Source: Pelomonas parva (GTDB taxonomy: Bacteria; Pseudomonadota; Gammaproteobacteria; Burkholderiales; Burkholderiaceae_C). From it: DNA of 64,000 nucleotides. The notes beneath the pieces are model-generated. The model was not told the origin of the DNA and made no database searches. It saw only the letters and a list, made by a program, of their open reading frames with translations. A program made the position numbers and the translations under genes. Location of the stretch: assembly GCF_043555835.1 (NCBI RefSeq), contig NZ_JBIGHV010000006.1, positions 1 to 64,000 on the forward strand. The letters are read 5' to 3'. Below, piece after piece: positions 14,500 through 23,375 of this stretch (its first letter is position 1; each line of letters begins with the position of its first letter).

Positions 14500-15026
14500 C
14501 GCGGGCTCCTCGTGGCGTTCATCTGGCTGGCCAGCAGCGCCTTGATGCGGTGGATCTTGGTGGCGACGTTGCGGGCCGACAGGCCGGTGATGTCGGCGAT
14601 GCTGGCGGCGTCCAGCTCCTCCAGGTAGAGCAGCATCAGCTCACGGTCCAGCGGGGCCAAGCGGTGCACCAGCGCCAGCACGCGCTGCAGGTCCAGCCGC
14701 CGCTCGGTGTGGCCGGGGTCATGCCGCTCGTCGGCCAGTTCGACGATCTCGTCCAGCTCCAGCATCTGGCTAATCTTGGTTTTGCCCGCGTGCTGCTGCA
14801 CATGCCGCGCGCCGACGTTGTGCGCCACGCGGTAGACCCAGGTGCGCAGCGAGCAGTCGCCGCGAAAGCCGGCCAGGCTCTGCCAGATCGCCAGGTGCAG
14901 CTCCTGTTGCAGCTCCTGGCGCAGGGCCGGGTCGCGCTCGTAGCCGAAGCAGCAGCGTGCCAGCTCGCCGCCATGGGCGGCGATGGCCTGGCGGTACAGC
15001 TGGTCTTGCGGCGTTGTCGCGGTCAT
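14496..15026 (-). CDS. ECF-type RNA polymerase sigma factor
   Basis: 176 aa. Region 2 is visible at about 25-90 (LHLAIWQSLAGFRGDCSLRT, WVYRVAHNVGARH) and region 4 at about 115-170 (LDRELMLLYLEELDAASIAD followed by ITGLSARNVATKIHRIKALL). No long C-terminal extension. It heads a three-gene overlapping unit with a membrane protein and a beta-lactamase-fold protein, which it probably controls together with itself. Confidence 0.9.
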   Translation of the reverse strand: MTATTPQDQLYRQAIAAHGGELARCCFGYERDPALRQELQQELHLAIWQSLAGFRGDCSLRTWVYRVAHNVGARHVQQHAGKTKISQMLELDEIVELADERHDPGHTERRLDLQRVLALVHRLAPLDRELMLLYLEELDAASIADITGLSARNVATKIHRIKALLASQMNATRSPR

Positions 15027-15057
15027 GCAGCAGATAGTGACGGCGCCGCGGAACTTC

Positions 15058-15951
15058 TTACAGCCGGTACATCAACACTTTCAGGCTGCGGTCGGCCGAC
15101 TGGTCCTCGAAGGCCGCCGGGTTGGCCAGGCGCCCGGCGAACTGCAGCTCGGGCGCGTTCTGCTCGACCGCCTCGCGCAGAAAGGCCTCACCCAGCTTGG
15201 GCGTGTTCAGGCACAGCAGCGCCCGCCCGCCCGGCGCCAGCAGCGCGGGCAGCCGCCTCGCCAGCCGCGCATAGTCCTTGGTGGCGACGAAGCTGCCCTT
15301 CTGGAAGCTGGGCGGGTCGCAGATGACCAGGTCGTAGGGCCCGCCACGCGTCAGCTTGCCCCAGGAGTTGAAGATGTCGTGGGCCAGGAACTTGGCGCCC
15401 GTCTTCACGTCGTTGAGTTCATGGTTGATGCGGCCCGTCGCCAGCGCGCCTGCGGCCATGTCGACGTTGACGACCTCGGCCGCGCCGGCCTGCAGCGCGA
15501 CGACCGAGAACGCGCAGGTGTAGGCAAACAGGTTGAGCACCTTGTCACCCGGCTGCACCTGCTCGCGCACCCAGCGCCGGCCCTCGGCCATGTCGAGGAA
15601 GAGGCCGTGGTTCTGGCCGCGCAGCAGGTGGACCACGTAACGCGCACCCGCCTCGGTGACGACGTGCGGCTCGGGCACGGCACCGGCCATCAGCCGCGTC
15701 TCGGTGCGGCCGCCTTCCTGGCGGCACTGGTAGACCCAGGGCGCCTCGGGCCAGCGCGCGGTGATCGCTGCGCCGATGGCGGCAAGCGCTTCCTCGGCCA
15801 GCGGTTCGAAGCTGGTGAGCAGCAGCACGGGCGGGTAGGCGTCCAGCGTCAGGTGCTCGCAGCCGGGAAACAGGCCGCCCCGGCCGTGGAAGAGGCGTTG
15901 GGCGTCGGTTGGGAAGGCCAGCGTGGCGATGGCGTCGAGCAGGGCTTGCAT
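15058..15951 (-). CDS. Class I SAM-dependent methyltransferase, RlmI-like
   Basis: 297 aa. A Rossmann core with VLNLFAYTCAFSVVAL (motif I) and the catalytic-region VICDPPSFQKG (motif IV, DPPSF) matches the RlmI/RlmL type of rRNA base methyltransferases. It lacks the N-terminal PUA domain of RlmI, so the exact target cannot be assigned. ATG 15951 is preferred; upstream reading is shadow of the glutaminase gene. Its start is 33 bases from that of the divergent glutaminase gene. Confidence 0.8.
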   Translation of the reverse strand: MQALLDAIATLAFPTDAQRLFHGRGGLFPGCEHLTLDAYPPVLLLTSFEPLAEEALAAIGAAITARWPEAPWVYQCRQEGGRTETRLMAGAVPEPHVVTEAGARYVVHLLRGQNHGLFLDMAEGRRWVREQVQPGDKVLNLFAYTCAFSVVALQAGAAEVVNVDMAAGALATGRINHELNDVKTGAKFLAHDIFNSWGKLTRGGPYDLVICDPPSFQKGSFVATKDYARLARRLPALLAPGGRALLCLNTPKLGEAFLREAVEQNAPELQFAGRLANPAAFEDQSADRSLKVLMYRL

Positions 15952-15984
15952 CAGCACGATTGTCCCGGCACCAGAATCCGCGTC

Positions 15985-16899
15985 ATGGATCTCCAACTCA
16001 TCCTCGACCAGATCAACAGCGAGCTGCGTCCGCTGCTCGGCACCTCGGGTGGCAAGGTCGCCAGCTACATCCCGGCACTGGCCCGCGTGTCGCCGCTGCA
16101 GTTCGGCATCGCGCTGCGCACCTGCGAGGGCGAGGTGGCGCAGGCCGGCGACAGCGCCGTGCCGTTCTCCATCCAGAGCATGTCCAAGATGTTCTCGCTG
16201 ACGCTGGCCATCCGCTCGCTGGACGAGGCGCTGTGGGACCGCATCGGCCGCGAGCCCTCGGGCAGCCCGTTCAACTCGCTGGTGCAGCTGGAGACGGAGC
16301 GCGGCATCCCGCGCAACCCCTTCATCAATGCCGGCGCCATCGCCGTGGCGGACCGGCTCGTGTCGCTGGGCGATGCCAACGTCGAGCTGCTGGCGCTGCT
16401 GGGCCGGCTGTGCGGCGAGCCCATCCGCATCGACGCGGAGGTGGCGCAGTCCGAGGCCGACACGGGCTTTCGCAACACCGCGCTGGCCAATTTCATGAAG
16501 GGCTTCGGCACGCTGGACAACGACGTGGCCACGGTGCTGGACGTCTACTTCCAGCAATGCGCCATTGCCATGACCTGCGAGCAGGTGGCCTGCGCCGCCG
16601 GCTACCTGTGCCGCGACGGCCGCCACCCGCTGGCCGGCGTGCCCGTGCTTAGCAGCGCGCAGACGCGGCGCGTCAATGCGCTGATGCTGACCTGCGGCAC
16701 CTACGACGCGGCCGGCGAGTTCGCCTTCCGCATCGGCCTGCCCTGCAAGAGCGGCGTGGGCGGCGGCATCGTCGCGGTGGTGCCCGACCGCCTGACGCTG
16801 TGCGTCTGGTCGCCCGCGCTGGACGCGACGGGCAACTCGCTGCTGGGGCGGCAGGCGCTGGAGCTGTTCGTCGCGAAGACGGGGCTGTCGGTGTTCTAG
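15985..16899 (+). CDS. glsA: Glutaminase
   Basis: 304 aa, normal length for the bacterial serine-dependent glutaminases, which hydrolyse glutamine to glutamate and ammonia. The catalytic S65-x-x-K68 (QSMSKMF), NPFINAGAIAV, and CGTYDAAGEFAF with KSGVGGGI near the C-terminus are all present. It is divergent from the methyltransferase gene across a short shared promoter region. Confidence 0.95.
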   Translation: MDLQLILDQINSELRPLLGTSGGKVASYIPALARVSPLQFGIALRTCEGEVAQAGDSAVPFSIQSMSKMFSLTLAIRSLDEALWDRIGREPSGSPFNSLVQLETERGIPRNPFINAGAIAVADRLVSLGDANVELLALLGRLCGEPIRIDAEVAQSEADTGFRNTALANFMKGFGTLDNDVATVLDVYFQQCAIAMTCEQVACAAGYLCRDGRHPLAGVPVLSSAQTRRVNALMLTCGTYDAAGEFAFRIGLPCKSGVGGGIVAVVPDRLTLCVWSPALDATGNSLLGRQALELFVAKTGLSVF

Positions 16900-16995
16900 C
16901 ACCCCCCTTGACTGCGGGGCAGCGGATTTCCTCGTGCGCCGTTTCGTCGCGGCGCCCTGCGTCTATGGATGTCGACCACCCCAACTGGAGCTTCC

Positions 16996-17703
16996 ATGAC
17001 CACGACATTTGCCGCCCTCCCTTGCCTGCCTGCCCGCAGCAAGACCCGACCCCACGGCCTGCGCCGTGCCGCTCAGTGGCTCGCCACCCTGGCCTTGGCG
17101 CCTCTGGCCGCCAGTGCCCAGGTGGCCACCCTGCCCGATGCGGCACCGCTGACGGCCGTCTACGACTTCTCGGCCCTCGCGCCGGGCTCGTACACGACGT
17201 TCACCGGCAGCTTCGGCGCGGTCGGCTTCACGGCCAGCCAGATGTACGCCGGCAGCGACGCGCGCCTCGTGCGCACCACGCCGGCGTTCTACGGCCCCGG
17301 TTTCGCCTGGTACGACAACCTGCTGTTCGCCAGCGGCATCGAAGGGGTTCGCCTGGACTTCGCCACCCCGCTGCACGACTTCGGCGCCGGGGCGATCGGC
17401 AACATCACGGGCGGCTACGTCATGACGCTGCGCCTGTATGCGGACGATGTATTGCTGGGCAGCGTTTCGGCAAGCGGTTCGGCCGGCTGGCAGGGCAACT
17501 CGGGCGTGACCTTCATCGGCGCCCATTCGGCCACGGCCTTCGACCGCGTGGAAATCACCGGCCCGGCCTACGGTTTCGCGATGAACCACCTCGCCATCGG
17601 CCAGGTCGCGGCGCCGGTGCCGGAGCCTGCCAGCGCCGCGCTGATGGCGCTGGGGATGGCCGGCATCGCACTGGCGGCGCGGCGCCGCCAGCGTCGGGAC
17701 TGA
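16996..17703 (+). CDS. PEP-CTERM sorting domain protein
   Basis: 235 aa. A signal peptide with the hydrophobic core LATLALAPLAASAQ (residues about 21-38) is followed by a secreted beta-rich domain and a C-terminal tripartite tag: VPEPASAALM, a hydrophobic helix, and ARRRQRRD. Such tags are processed by exosortase and associate with exopolysaccharide. No exosortase gene is in the window. ATG 16996 has GGAG six bases upstream; an in-frame ATG at 16969 does not. Ligand or role unknown. Confidence 0.85.
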   Translation: MTTTFAALPCLPARSKTRPHGLRRAAQWLATLALAPLAASAQVATLPDAAPLTAVYDFSALAPGSYTTFTGSFGAVGFTASQMYAGSDARLVRTTPAFYGPGFAWYDNLLFASGIEGVRLDFATPLHDFGAGAIGNITGGYVMTLRLYADDVLLGSVSASGSAGWQGNSGVTFIGAHSATAFDRVEITGPAYGFAMNHLAIGQVAAPVPEPASAALMALGMAGIALAARRRQRRD

Positions 17704-17706
17704 CTG

Positions 17707-18312
17707 TCAGCTCGCGTACTTGACGCTGCAGCCGTAAGGCCGCGTCGACGCCTTCTCGACCTTCTTGCCCGCAGCCACGGCGGCCAGCGCCTGGGTCACG
17801 TAGGGGTCGGCCTTGGCGATGTCGTCGGCCTTGGCAGTGGCGATGCTGTCGATGCCACCCTTGTAGGCCAGCTTGCCATCGGGCGCGATGACATACATGT
17901 GCGGCGTGGTCTGCGCGCCATAGGCCTTGCCGATCTCGCCCTTGGGGTCCAGCAGCGTCGCGGCGACCGCGGCGCCGCGGTCGGCGTTGAGCTTTTGCGC
18001 GGTGGCACCGTCCACATGGCCTTGCTGGCCGGGTGCGGAGGAGATCACCTGCAGCCAGACGACGCCCTGCGCGGCAGCGGCCTTCTGCTGGTTCTGCATG
18101 TTGCCGCCGTAGTGCTTCTTCACGTAGGGGCAGTCGTGGTTGGTCCACTCCAGCACGACGGTCTTGCCCTTGAAGTCGGCCAGCGAAACGGTCTTGCCGT
18201 CCGCCGTCATGGCGCTGAAGCTGGGTGCAGGGGCGTCGACGTTGGCGGCGGCATGGGCCAGGGCCGGGGCGATCAGGGCGGCGGCGAGCAGGCTGCGGCG
18301 AAGCAAGGTCAT
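17707..18312 (-). CDS. Periplasmic redoxin (AhpC/TSA thioredoxin-fold) protein
   Basis: 201 aa with a signal peptide ending near LAHA (about 1-20). The thioredoxin-fold domain shows APAPSFSAMTADGK, a single peroxiredoxin-like cysteine in WTNHDCPYVKKHYGG and PHMYVIAPDGKLAY. A second cysteine lies near the C-terminus (PYGCSVKYAS). It starts 2 bases after the dsbD stop and probably receives electrons from DsbD. Confidence 0.85.
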   Translation of the reverse strand: MTLLRRSLLAAALIAPALAHAAANVDAPAPSFSAMTADGKTVSLADFKGKTVVLEWTNHDCPYVKKHYGGNMQNQQKAAAAQGVVWLQVISSAPGQQGHVDGATAQKLNADRGAAVAATLLDPKGEIGKAYGAQTTPHMYVIAPDGKLAYKGGIDSIATAKADDIAKADPYVTQALAAVAAGKKVEKASTRPYGCSVKYAS

Positions 18313-18314
18313 GG

Positions 18315-20396
18315 CTAACTCCTGGGAGCGGGGTTGGTGGGGGTGGAAATCGCCTCGATGACGAGGCCGGGGGTAAGGATCTGCGGCAGCACCTGGGCCT
18401 GGTCGGCGCCCGGTGCGTAGTAGAGGTAGAGCGGCACGCCGGAGCGGCCATGGGCCTTGAGCACGGCGGTGATGGCGGGGTCCTCGCGGGTCCAGTCGCC
18501 CTTCAGGTAGGTGATGCCGGCCTTGGCGAAGGCGTCCTTCACCTCGGGCCGCGACAGCGCCACGCGCTCGTTGACGAGGCAGGAGATGCACCAGGACGCG
18601 GTCATGTTGACGAACACCGGCTTGTTTTGCCCGCGCAGTTCGGCGACGCGCTCGGCGCTGTAGGCCTCGTGGGCCGCCGACGCCGCAGGCGTGGCGGCAT
18701 CGACCGGCTTGATCGCGCCGGACAGACCCAGCGCCAGCACCACGCCCGCCACCGCCGCCACGGTGCCCAACGTGCTCGCGCCGCTGGCGTTGCGCCACCA
18801 CAGGCCGAAGGCGATCAGCACCAGACCGATGAGCGCCAACGCCACGCCGTCCGGCCCGGCCTGCTGCGCCAGCACCCACAGCAGCCAGACCACCGCCGCG
18901 TACATCGGGAAGGCCAGGAACTGCTTGAACTTGTCCATCCAGGCACCGGGCCTCGGCAGCCAGCGCTGCGCGGCCGGCCAGAAGGCCAGCACCAGGAAGG
19001 GCAGCGCCAGCCCCAGCCCCAGCGCCAGGAAGACCGCCAGCAGCACCGCCGCCGGCTGCGCCAGCGCGAACGCCAGCGCCGCGCCCATGAACGGCGCCGT
19101 GCACGGCGTGGCGACGACGGCCGCCAGCACGCCGGTGAAGAAGCTGCCCGCCAGCCCTTGCCGCGCGGCCAGGTTGGAGCCGACGCCGGTGAAGCCGCCG
19201 CCAATGTCGAACAGGCCGGACAGGTTCAGGCCGACGATGAACAGCAGGTAGGCCACCACCCCCACGAACACCGGCGAATGGAACTGGAAGCCCCAGCCCA
19301 CCTGCTGCCCGCCAGCCCGCAGCGCAATCAGCACGGCGGCCAGCAGTGCAAAGCTGGCCAGCACGCCGGCCGTGTAGGCCAGGCCCTCGGCCTTGTGGTT
19401 GCCACCGCCCACCAACGCCAGCGCCTTGATGGACAGCACCGGGAACACGCAGGGCATCAGGTTCAGGATCAGCCCGCCGACCAGCGCCAGCGCCATCGCC
19501 GTCAGCACGCCCAGGTCGCTTTCCGGCGCGGCCGTGGGCGCAGCGGCGGCTGGCGCGGCGAGGTCGGCCGGCCCGGGGCCCTTGCCGGCACCCTCGGGCA
19601 TGGGCGCGGAGACGGTCCAGGCCTGCTGGCCAGCGGCCGTCGTCAGCACGATGACACCGGACAGCGGCTGGCCTGGCTTCACCGGGTCGTCGCCGGCGGG
19701 CAGTTCCAGCGCCCAGCCGCCGCCCTCGGCCTTCAGTGCCTGCGGCGCGCTATGGGCGACGGCGCCCCAGGTGTCGGCGAAGAAATAGGCCTTGGTGACG
19801 CCTGCCACCGGCCCGCTGAGCTGCACGCCCTGCGCCGCCGGCTTGAGCTGAACCGCGAACGGCGCCGGCTTCGGGATGGCGCCGCGCCACTCGTCGATCT
19901 GTGCGGCATCGGCACCGGCCTGACCCCGCGCGGCCACCGGCAGGTCCAGGCCCAGGGTGACCTGCTCGGGGATGCAGACATCCTTGCAGACCAGCCAGCG
20001 CACCTCGGCCACGGGCTGGAAGCGGCCGCCGGGCTGGGCATCCGCCGGCACGGTCAGGTCGACCAGCAGCGCCACGCGGCCTTCGTAGCCGTAGTTGACG
20101 AGCGGGCCGATGGGCTGGACGGCGGGTGTCGGCCACTGGATGGGGCCGGCCTCGGCGCCGGTCCAGGCGATGGACGTGGCCTGGCCGGAATCGCCCGGAT
20201 TCAGCCAGTAGGTGTGCCAGTGCGACTTGATGTCCTGCTCCAGAGCCACCGTGAAGCGCTGGCCCGGCGCGACGGCGGCCTGGCTGGCGACGAGGCGGGC
20301 CTTGACATGGTCGGTAGCCGCCTCCGGGGGGGCGGCCAGGGCCAGCAGCGGCGCGGCCAGCAGGGCGGCAAAAAGGGAACGCAGGAACGAGGGCAT
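18315..20396 (-). CDS. dsbD: Thiol:disulfide interchange protein DsbD (ScsB-like)
   Basis: 693 aa. Signal peptide, an N-terminal periplasmic domain with a Cys pair (LVCKDVCIPEQ, about 140-150), about eight membrane helices with the paired cysteines of LMPCVFPVLS (about 315) and ATPCTAPFMG (about 430), and a C-terminal thioredoxin domain with WCISC (about 602). It carries electrons from cytoplasmic thioredoxin across the membrane to periplasmic acceptors, here likely the adjacent redoxin. It lies 9 bases after the DTW-domain gene. Confidence 0.9.
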   Translation of the reverse strand: MPSFLRSLFAALLAAPLLALAAPPEAATDHVKARLVASQAAVAPGQRFTVALEQDIKSHWHTYWLNPGDSGQATSIAWTGAEAGPIQWPTPAVQPIGPLVNYGYEGRVALLVDLTVPADAQPGGRFQPVAEVRWLVCKDVCIPEQVTLGLDLPVAARGQAGADAAQIDEWRGAIPKPAPFAVQLKPAAQGVQLSGPVAGVTKAYFFADTWGAVAHSAPQALKAEGGGWALELPAGDDPVKPGQPLSGVIVLTTAAGQQAWTVSAPMPEGAGKGPGPADLAAPAAAAPTAAPESDLGVLTAMALALVGGLILNLMPCVFPVLSIKALALVGGGNHKAEGLAYTAGVLASFALLAAVLIALRAGGQQVGWGFQFHSPVFVGVVAYLLFIVGLNLSGLFDIGGGFTGVGSNLAARQGLAGSFFTGVLAAVVATPCTAPFMGAALAFALAQPAAVLLAVFLALGLGLALPFLVLAFWPAAQRWLPRPGAWMDKFKQFLAFPMYAAVVWLLWVLAQQAGPDGVALALIGLVLIAFGLWWRNASGASTLGTVAAVAGVVLALGLSGAIKPVDAATPAASAAHEAYSAERVAELRGQNKPVFVNMTASWCISCLVNERVALSRPEVKDAFAKAGITYLKGDWTREDPAITAVLKAHGRSGVPLYLYYAPGADQAQVLPQILTPGLVIEAISTPTNPAPRS

Positions 20397-20405
20397 CCCG
20401 AAATG

Positions 20406-20951
20406 CTAGGTGATCCCCGTTTCCCTTCTGTAAAGGCCGGCCTTGATGAAAGCGTCGAACGCCGCCCACAGCGGCTCGAAGCGTTCCGGCTCGCCTTCCA
20501 GCAGCGCCAGCGCATGCAGGCCGGCCTCCAGCGTCGACAGTTGCCCGGGCCGGTGAGCGCGGCGGATGGCGTAGCGGCTGGGCAGCAAGGGCAGGCTCAC
20601 CTGCGGCAGCCCGGCCAGCCAGGGGTTGGCGGCCAGCAGGCGGCGGCTCTGGCGCCAGTTGCCGTCCAGCAGGATCAGCCGCGTGAGCTCAGCCGGCGGC
20701 GGCGCGGTGGCTTCACCGGGGTAGAGCAGCGCCGTGCCGGGGCCGGCCAGCGCGGCATCGAAGGTCTCGCCGCGCAGCAGCCGGGCGGCCCGCAGGCCCA
20801 GCGTCAGGAAGGCAGCCGTGTTCTTCGCATGGCCGGACTCGGCGGGGTGCTGCAGGATCAGCAGCTCGGTGCGGTGTGCGATGGGCGGTGCGGGCAGCGT
20901 CGCGCAAAGGCAGGTGGGCGGCGGGCGCCCGCAGCGCGGGCAGGCCCTCAA
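20406..20951 (-). CDS. tapT: DTW-domain tRNA-uridine aminocarboxypropyltransferase (TapT-like)
   Basis: 181 aa. An N-terminal zinc-type cysteine cluster (CPRCGRPPPTCLC) and the DTW-family core LILLDGNWRQSRRLL (a DGNW version of D-x-T-W), then SRYAIRRAHRPGQLSTLEA. Members make acp3U in tRNA from S-adenosylmethionine. Its start overlaps the stop of the preceding membrane-protein gene (ATGA). Confidence 0.85.
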   Translation of the reverse strand: MRACPRCGRPPPTCLCATLPAPPIAHRTELLILQHPAESGHAKNTAAFLTLGLRAARLLRGETFDAALAGPGTALLYPGEATAPPPAELTRLILLDGNWRQSRRLLAANPWLAGLPQVSLPLLPSRYAIRRAHRPGQLSTLEAGLHALALLEGEPERFEPLWAAFDAFIKAGLYRRETGIT

Positions 20952-21532
20952 CGCGGCGGCAGGGCAGCGTGCGGGTCGAGCGTGGACAGCACGCTGTCAT
21001 GCTCCGCCTCGGCGGCAGCCGCGCTCTTGCTAGGCCGGCGCCGCGAGCGGGTGGTGGGCAGGCTCAGCTGCTTGCGCGTCGCCAGCATGCCGGCCAGCCA
21101 GACGCCGCCGACCACGCCGAGGACGTTCAGGGACCCGAACAGCGGCGCGGCGCTGGACGACAGCAGCATGGTCTGCAGCGGCGCCGAGTAGGAACGCGGC
21201 TCCAGCGCGAAGGTGAAGGCGCCGTAGATCAGCCAGCCGGCCCAGGCCGTGCCCACGCCGGCCATCATCCAGGAGACATAGGGGCGGTGGCGGCGCCGCT
21301 CCGGGCGCAGCGTCAGATAGCCCCAGACCAGCGCCACCACGAACAGCACGGCGACGATGGCCAGCGCCTCGCCCAGCATGACCTGCAGGCTGTTGCGGCC
21401 GCCCAGTGACAGATAGACATGACGCGGCAGGCCAATGCTGGCGTATTTCATGGCGGCGCCGATGCACATGGAGAACAGCAGGGCGCCGGAGATGAAGGCG
21501 ATGGAGCGGCGGGCGGCTTTCATGACGGCCAT
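20948..21532 (-). CDS. Four-helix membrane protein of unknown function
   Basis: 194 aa with hydrophobic segments near 8-28, 45-65, 80-100 and 122-145, and a basic C-terminal tail (TTRSRRRPSKS). I do not recognise the family. Start at ATG 21532 (weak GGCGAG upstream) or 21523; the upstream in-frame reading looks like non-coding. It heads the DTW-dsbD-redoxin run. Confidence 0.6.
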   Translation of the reverse strand: MAVMKAARRSIAFISGALLFSMCIGAAMKYASIGLPRHVYLSLGGRNSLQVMLGEALAIVAVLFVVALVWGYLTLRPERRRHRPYVSWMMAGVGTAWAGWLIYGAFTFALEPRSYSAPLQTMLLSSSAAPLFGSLNVLGVVGGVWLAGMLATRKQLSLPTTRSRRRPSKSAAAAEAEHDSVLSTLDPHAALPPR

Positions 21533-21589
21533 TCTCGCCGGCCAGCCGGCGCGGCCGGCGGCGAGAGAGTGACGGCAACGGGCAGAACG

Positions 21590-21628
21590 ACACAAAAGGA
21601 AACCCGCCGTCCGGGGCCGGACGGCGGG
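21590..21628 (-). terminator. Terminator for the small gene at 21661 (minus strand)
   Basis: A 12-bp perfect stem (CCCGCCGTCCGG/CCGGACGGCGGG) is followed, reading leftwards, by a T-rich tail TTTCCTTTTG. Confidence 0.75.
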
Positions 21629-21660
21629 CTGGGAAGGGGGTTACCGGGCCGAGCCGGCGG

Positions 21661-21843
21661 TCAGCGCTTGCGGTCGAAGCGCTGGGCCCGGGCCAGGCCA
21701 CGGCGCTCGCCGCTGTAGAAGCCGGTGTCGAAGGCCTCGTGCTTGCGGCCCTTCTCGACGGATTCCTCGGCGCTCCAGGCATGGGCCATCTCGGGCACGG
21801 GCAGGCGGCGGTGCGAATGTTCCTGGCGGGTCTGGATCTTCAT
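21661..21843 (-). CDS. Small hypothetical protein (60 aa)
   Basis: Begins MKIQTRQEHSHRR and ends RAQRFDRKR; strongly charged, Arg-rich, without hydrophobic segments. Its own terminator follows, which supports a real gene. I do not recognise a function; nucleic-acid binding is only a guess from the charge. It is divergent from the aminopeptidase gene. Confidence 0.6.
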   Translation of the reverse strand: MKIQTRQEHSHRRLPVPEMAHAWSAEESVEKGRKHEAFDTGFYSGERRGLARAQRFDRKR

Positions 21844-21995
21844 GGTGGCTGTCTGGCCTTTCGACCGTCTCGCACAGAGTGCTGCGCGATTGGGAGGCAC
21901 AACGCCAGGTTCCCAGGTGCGGTTGACAGGCCGTTCACACTTGTTTGCACTTCCAGGTCCCGACAATGCCCGCTTCGAACTCCAGGAGCTGACCG

Positions 21996-23375
21996 ATGAC
22001 CGTCAAGCTGAAGAAATCTCCCCCGGCCAAGGCTACGCCCATCACCGTCGTCGACCGCGCTGCCTTCCAGGCGCTGGCGCCCGGCCTGCCTGAGGCCACC
22101 CGCGCCTGGCTGGCCACCGTCGGCTTCGTCGGCGCGGCCGACAGCCACGCGCTGCTGCCGGGCGCCGACGGCCGGTTGGCCCAGGTCTTTGCCGGTGTCG
22201 CGCACGCGGCCCACCCCTTCGCGCTGAGCAGCCTGCCACTGGCGCTGCCGGCCGGGGACTACCGGCTGGACGACGCCGGCCTGGCGCTGTTGCCCGAAAG
22301 CGCGGCCATGTCCTGGGAGCTGGGCGGCTACCGCTTCGACCTCTACAAGCCGGCCAAGCGCGAACCGGCGACGCTGTGGCTCAAGCCCGGCGCCGATGCC
22401 GAGCGCGGCCTGGCCGTGGCTGCCGCCATCACGGCCACGCGCGACCTCGTCAACACGCCGGCCGAGCACATGGGCCCGGCCGAGCTGGCCGCCGCCGCCA
22501 AGCTGCTGGCCCAGCAATACGGTGCCAAGTACAGCGAGACGGTCGGCGATGCGTTGCTGAAGAAGAACTTCCCCAGCATCCATGCGGTTGGCCGCGCGAG
22601 CATGCGCTCACCTCGCTTGATCGAACTGAACTGGGGCAACCCCAAGCACCCGCGGCTGGCGCTGGTCGGCAAGGGTGTCTGCTTCGACACCGGCGGCCTG
22701 AACATCAAGGGCGGCGACGGCATGCGCCAGATGAAGAAGGACATGGGCGGCGCCGCCAACGCGCTGGGCCTGGCCACGCTCATCATGGCGCTGAAGCTGC
22801 CGGTGCAGCTGCAGCTGCTGATCCCGGCGGTGGAGAACTCGATCTCGGGCAATGCCTACCGGCCGGGCGACGTCATCAAGACGCGCAAGGGCCTGCACAT
22901 CGAGATCGGCAACACCGACGCCGAGGGCCGGGTGGTGCTGAGTGACGCGCTGGCGTATGCGGCCGAAGGCAAGCCCGACCTCGTCATCGACCTGGCCACG
23001 CTGACCGGCGCCGCCCGCGTCGCCCTGGGCGCGCAGCTGCCGGCGCTGTTCGCCAAGCACATGGACACGGCGCGCGACCTGGTGGACCTGGGCCTGAAGC
23101 TGGACGACCCGCTGTGGCACATGCCGCTGTGGGCGCCGTACCACGCAGGCATCGAGAGCTCGATCGGCGACCTCGTCAACACGGGCAAGAGTGCACTGGC
23201 CGGCGCGATCAACGCAGCGCTGTTCCTGGAAGACTTCCTGCCGCCCCAGCAGGACTGGCTGCACATCGACCTGTTCGCCTGGAACGACGCGGCCCGCCCG
23301 GGGCGGCCGGTGGGCGGCGAAGCGCAGACCCTGCGCACCCTGCTCGCCTACCTGGAACAGCGGTATTCCGCCTGA
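21996..23375 (+). CDS. M17 family leucyl aminopeptidase
   Basis: 459 aa. The C-terminal catalytic domain holds the di-metal ligands and catalytic residues in KGVCFDTGGLNIKGG, MKKDMGGAANALG and NTDAEGRVVLSDAL. The N-terminal half is shorter than in PepA (about 500 aa), as in the PepB-like branch. It removes N-terminal residues from cytosolic peptides. AGGAG lies 7 bases before the ATG. Confidence 0.92.
   Translation: MTVKLKKSPPAKATPITVVDRAAFQALAPGLPEATRAWLATVGFVGAADSHALLPGADGRLAQVFAGVAHAAHPFALSSLPLALPAGDYRLDDAGLALLPESAAMSWELGGYRFDLYKPAKREPATLWLKPGADAERGLAVAAAITATRDLVNTPAEHMGPAELAAAAKLLAQQYGAKYSETVGDALLKKNFPSIHAVGRASMRSPRLIELNWGNPKHPRLALVGKGVCFDTGGLNIKGGDGMRQMKKDMGGAANALGLATLIMALKLPVQLQLLIPAVENSISGNAYRPGDVIKTRKGLHIEIGNTDAEGRVVLSDALAYAAEGKPDLVIDLATLTGAARVALGAQLPALFAKHMDTARDLVDLGLKLDDPLWHMPLWAPYHAGIESSIGDLVNTGKSALAGAINAALFLEDFLPPQQDWLHIDLFAWNDAARPGRPVGGEAQTLRTLLAYLEQRYSA

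Noticed and set aside
18225..21191. 988-aa open frame on the plus strand across dsbD and neighbours
   Set aside because: It is the antisense shadow of dsbD, the DTW gene and others: Gln/Arg/His/Ala-rich with no domain, while the minus-strand products are clear families.
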